Shown here in pieces: positions 62,408 to 64,000 of a stretch of DNA of 64,000 nt (position 1 is the stretch's first letter; each line of letters starts with the position of its first letter). The DNA comes from Desulfobacula toluolica Tol2 (GTDB lineage Bacteria > Desulfobacterota > Desulfobacteria > Desulfobacterales > Desulfobacteraceae). Position numbers and translations under genes: made by a program. The stretch is from NCBI RefSeq assembly GCF_000307105.1, contig NC_018645.1:4970001-5034000 (forward strand), written 5' to 3'. The notes under the pieces were generated by a model. It did no database searches. It saw only the letters and a program-made list of their open reading frames with translations, and was not told where the DNA came from.

Positions 62408-62924
62408 TGAAATAAAAAAACGGTTAATGTATTTGTCTGGTGAGGATTTTTATTTATTCTGCTATTCAATTTTCATAATTTTAGATTCTTTGGGCTGTTC
62501 ATCGGGGAAAAAATTCAGGGATTATAGGAAACTTGCATTTCTTATCGATATCCTCAATGATGAAAAACTGGTTTATATCCTTTCCAATTCTCAAAGAAAA
62601 TCTTTAAATCCATTTGATAAAGAGTGCTTGTTTAACAGCTATTCTAACGGTCTCATGAGACGAAGTGAAATTTTAAAGCTTATTTTTACATTGGAAAAGA
62701 AGGGTTTCTTAATATTGGAGCGTGGTAAAACTATTTCAGAAATAGATGTATCCCTTAATAAAGCAGCAATCCCGGAAAGTTTTTTTAATAAAGACATATT
62801 TTCAACGGAATATGAAATTGCAAAAAAAATTAAGAAAAGCATTACCAGGTTGAAGTCATTAAAACTGGGAACCATGTTGGAAAGGATCTATGAAAATAAT
62901 GGAGTGAAAACATGGGCTATTTGA
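62397..62924 (+). CDS. ABC-3C system middle component
   Basis: A protein of 175 residues from the ATG at 62397 (ATG at 62385 also in frame), overlapping the first gene by 11 bases and the next by 14. The content MKNNEIKKRLMYLSGEDFYL, DYRKLAFLIDILNDEKLVYI and a winged-helix-like region (MRRSEILKLIFTLEKKGFLI then LERGKTI) fit the small middle components. It is thought to bridge the effector and ATPase. The tight overlaps indicate translational coupling. Confidence 0.65.
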   Translation: MKNNEIKKRLMYLSGEDFYLFCYSIFIILDSLGCSSGKKFRDYRKLAFLIDILNDEKLVYILSNSQRKSLNPFDKECLFNSYSNGLMRRSEILKLIFTLEKKGFLILERGKTISEIDVSLNKAAIPESFFNKDIFSTEYEIAKKIKKSITRLKSLKLGTMLERIYENNGVKTWAI

Positions 62925-64000
62925 GAATAAATAAAATCATATATTCTGGCAAAAACTATTATTTCGAGTCTGAGGATTTTGATAAAAATATTGTTTTAAT
63001 CGAAGGGGACAACGGCACTGGAAAAAGCACCCTGTGCAATTTGATCTATTTCGCACTAGGCGGAGAAGTAAAAGTGTTCCGTAAAAGCAATGACCAACGA
63101 CACACTCAGATTACTTCCGATACAGATAATTATGTTGATCTTCTCGTAACAATATCAGATCAAAATTATGTTTTTAGGCGCTACATTGGTGATAACGATA
63201 TAACCGTGATCCCATACGAGATCAAAATTACCCAAATCGTAGATAGTGAAACGGAACATACTGTAGAAACCAAAGAAATCCAATTCCTTGGTGACAGCAC
63301 AGAAATCCTTCCAGTTAATCGGCAGAGTGATCCTTTTATCTTTTCTGACTGGATTCTTGAGAAGCTTGGGATTTCAGTTGTTGAGTTCTACCATGGTTAC
63401 TCAACTTTTAAGATCAATTTTACAGATTTGATGAGATTGATGTACCACGATCAGCAGCCAGACCCAGAGAATATTTACAAAAAAATCGATGATAAATCTG
63501 CGCTGGTTTCAGATTCGGAGATGTTGAAAAACGCTATATTTGAGCTGTTGATAGGTAAATCCTATTCAGATTATTATGATTCGATTGTTAAAGAAAAAAA
63601 GCTCTTAAAGAAAAAAGCTTTAGCTAAAGGGCTGGTTGAGGAATACAAACTGCTGGCTGATCAAATGCGTAAAAATGATGAGCTGAAGAATATTAGTTTT
63701 TTAAAGGCTGAAATTGAGAAAAATGAAGTACAACTTGATAAACTACATGGGGCACGACTGATCTTTAAGAATAATCGTTCTGTCTCCGGCAGTTTAGATC
63801 CCGATATTGAAACTTATAAGAGCACCATTATTGAAAATGCACTGTTGTTGAGTCAGAAAAGAGAGCACCAGATTAACACCTTCGATGAGAGATACAAGAT
63901 CGCCAGCCTCCTTACAGAAACAAGAAGTGAAATTCATAAAATTGAGAAAATTATTTTTACTCATGACAAGTTAAACCTTTTTACAGCTGATACATGCCCA
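62911..64000 (+). CDS. SMC/Rad50-like ABC ATPase of the ABC-3C system, 3'-truncated by window end
   Basis: The ATG at 62911 opens a frame that runs to the window end without a stop (363 codons seen). N-terminus YLRINKIIYSGKNYYF, Walker A EGDNGTGKSTLCNLIYFAL near residues 32-50, then a head region and a long coiled coil (SYSDYYDSIVKEKKLLKKKA, LVEEYKLLADQMRKNDELKN). The last residues, DTCP, may start a zinc-hook-like Cys motif. Rad50/SMC-type proteins sense DNA ends or foreign replication; in ABC-3C the ATPase activates the effector. Remainder outside the window. Confidence 0.85.

Overview
The window looks like a chromosomal segment of a strictly anaerobic, sulfate-reducing deltaproteobacterium (Desulfobacterota, Desulfobacter/Desulfobacula-like). 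The inference rests on gene content: a MetF/MetV methylene-tetrahydrofolate reductase beside Hdr/Tmc-like electron-transfer genes and a tetrahaem cytochrome c, an Hcp with Desulfovibrio-style N-terminal cysteines beside an HcpR-type regulator, an AhbB-type sirohaem decarboxylase, and CbiZ corrinoid salvage. No rRNA or confident tRNA is present, so the taxonomy is inference.

Layout. (1) 1-22.3 kb, plus strand: a large metal-tetrapyrrole island. It holds two CobN/BchH-type chelatase large subunits (the first cut by the window edge), a fused ChlI-ChlD AAA+/VWA protein, a second ChlI-like ATPase, a TonB-dependent receptor, a complete BtuFCD/FecBCD-type importer, a CcsA-like/ResB-like membrane pair, a SPASM-type radical SAM protein, an ABC-2 transporter, CbiZ and a tandem nitrilase-fold amidase. 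It reads as a pathway that imports a metallated tetrapyrrole (corrinoid or haem) and remodels it, possibly by metal exchange or removal. (2) 22.2-28.5 kb: a broken GDPD gene, an M24 peptidase, an rRNA methyltransferase, an Fsr-like MFS pump, a YhdH-like reductase and a small zinc-ribbon protein. (3) 28.8-32.2 kb: cytochrome c, MetV, a NarI/TmcC-like membrane protein, an HdrC-like ferredoxin protein and MetF, a candidate membrane-linked methylene-THF reductase. (4) 32.2-35.6 kb: two-component signalling. (5) 35.9-40.8 kb: divergent HcpR and an hcp operon with an FNR-like palindrome between them. (6) 40.9-49.6 kb, minus strand: a Cus-type copper/silver RND efflux operon with two outer-membrane factors and a secreted Met/His-rich protein. 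(7) 50.6-57.5 kb, minus strand: OmpA-like lipoprotein, DUF1178, Na/Pi cotransporter, B12-binding radical SAM, AhbB, MtnA, DUF2959. (8) 57.7-61.1 kb: a sigma factor and DUF3795 protein among several gene relics. (9) 61.2-64.0 kb: a three-gene ABC-3C-type defence system running off the window end.

A dispersed intergenic element of about 85-145 bp, with two inverted repeats, occurs eight times. In seven cases the same end faces a gene start close downstream, including three cases inside likely operons (importer, chelatase, cus). I do not recognise it as a known family.

The island at 1-22 kb is by eye somewhat richer in G+C than the rest, and a truncated GDPD gene marks its right edge.
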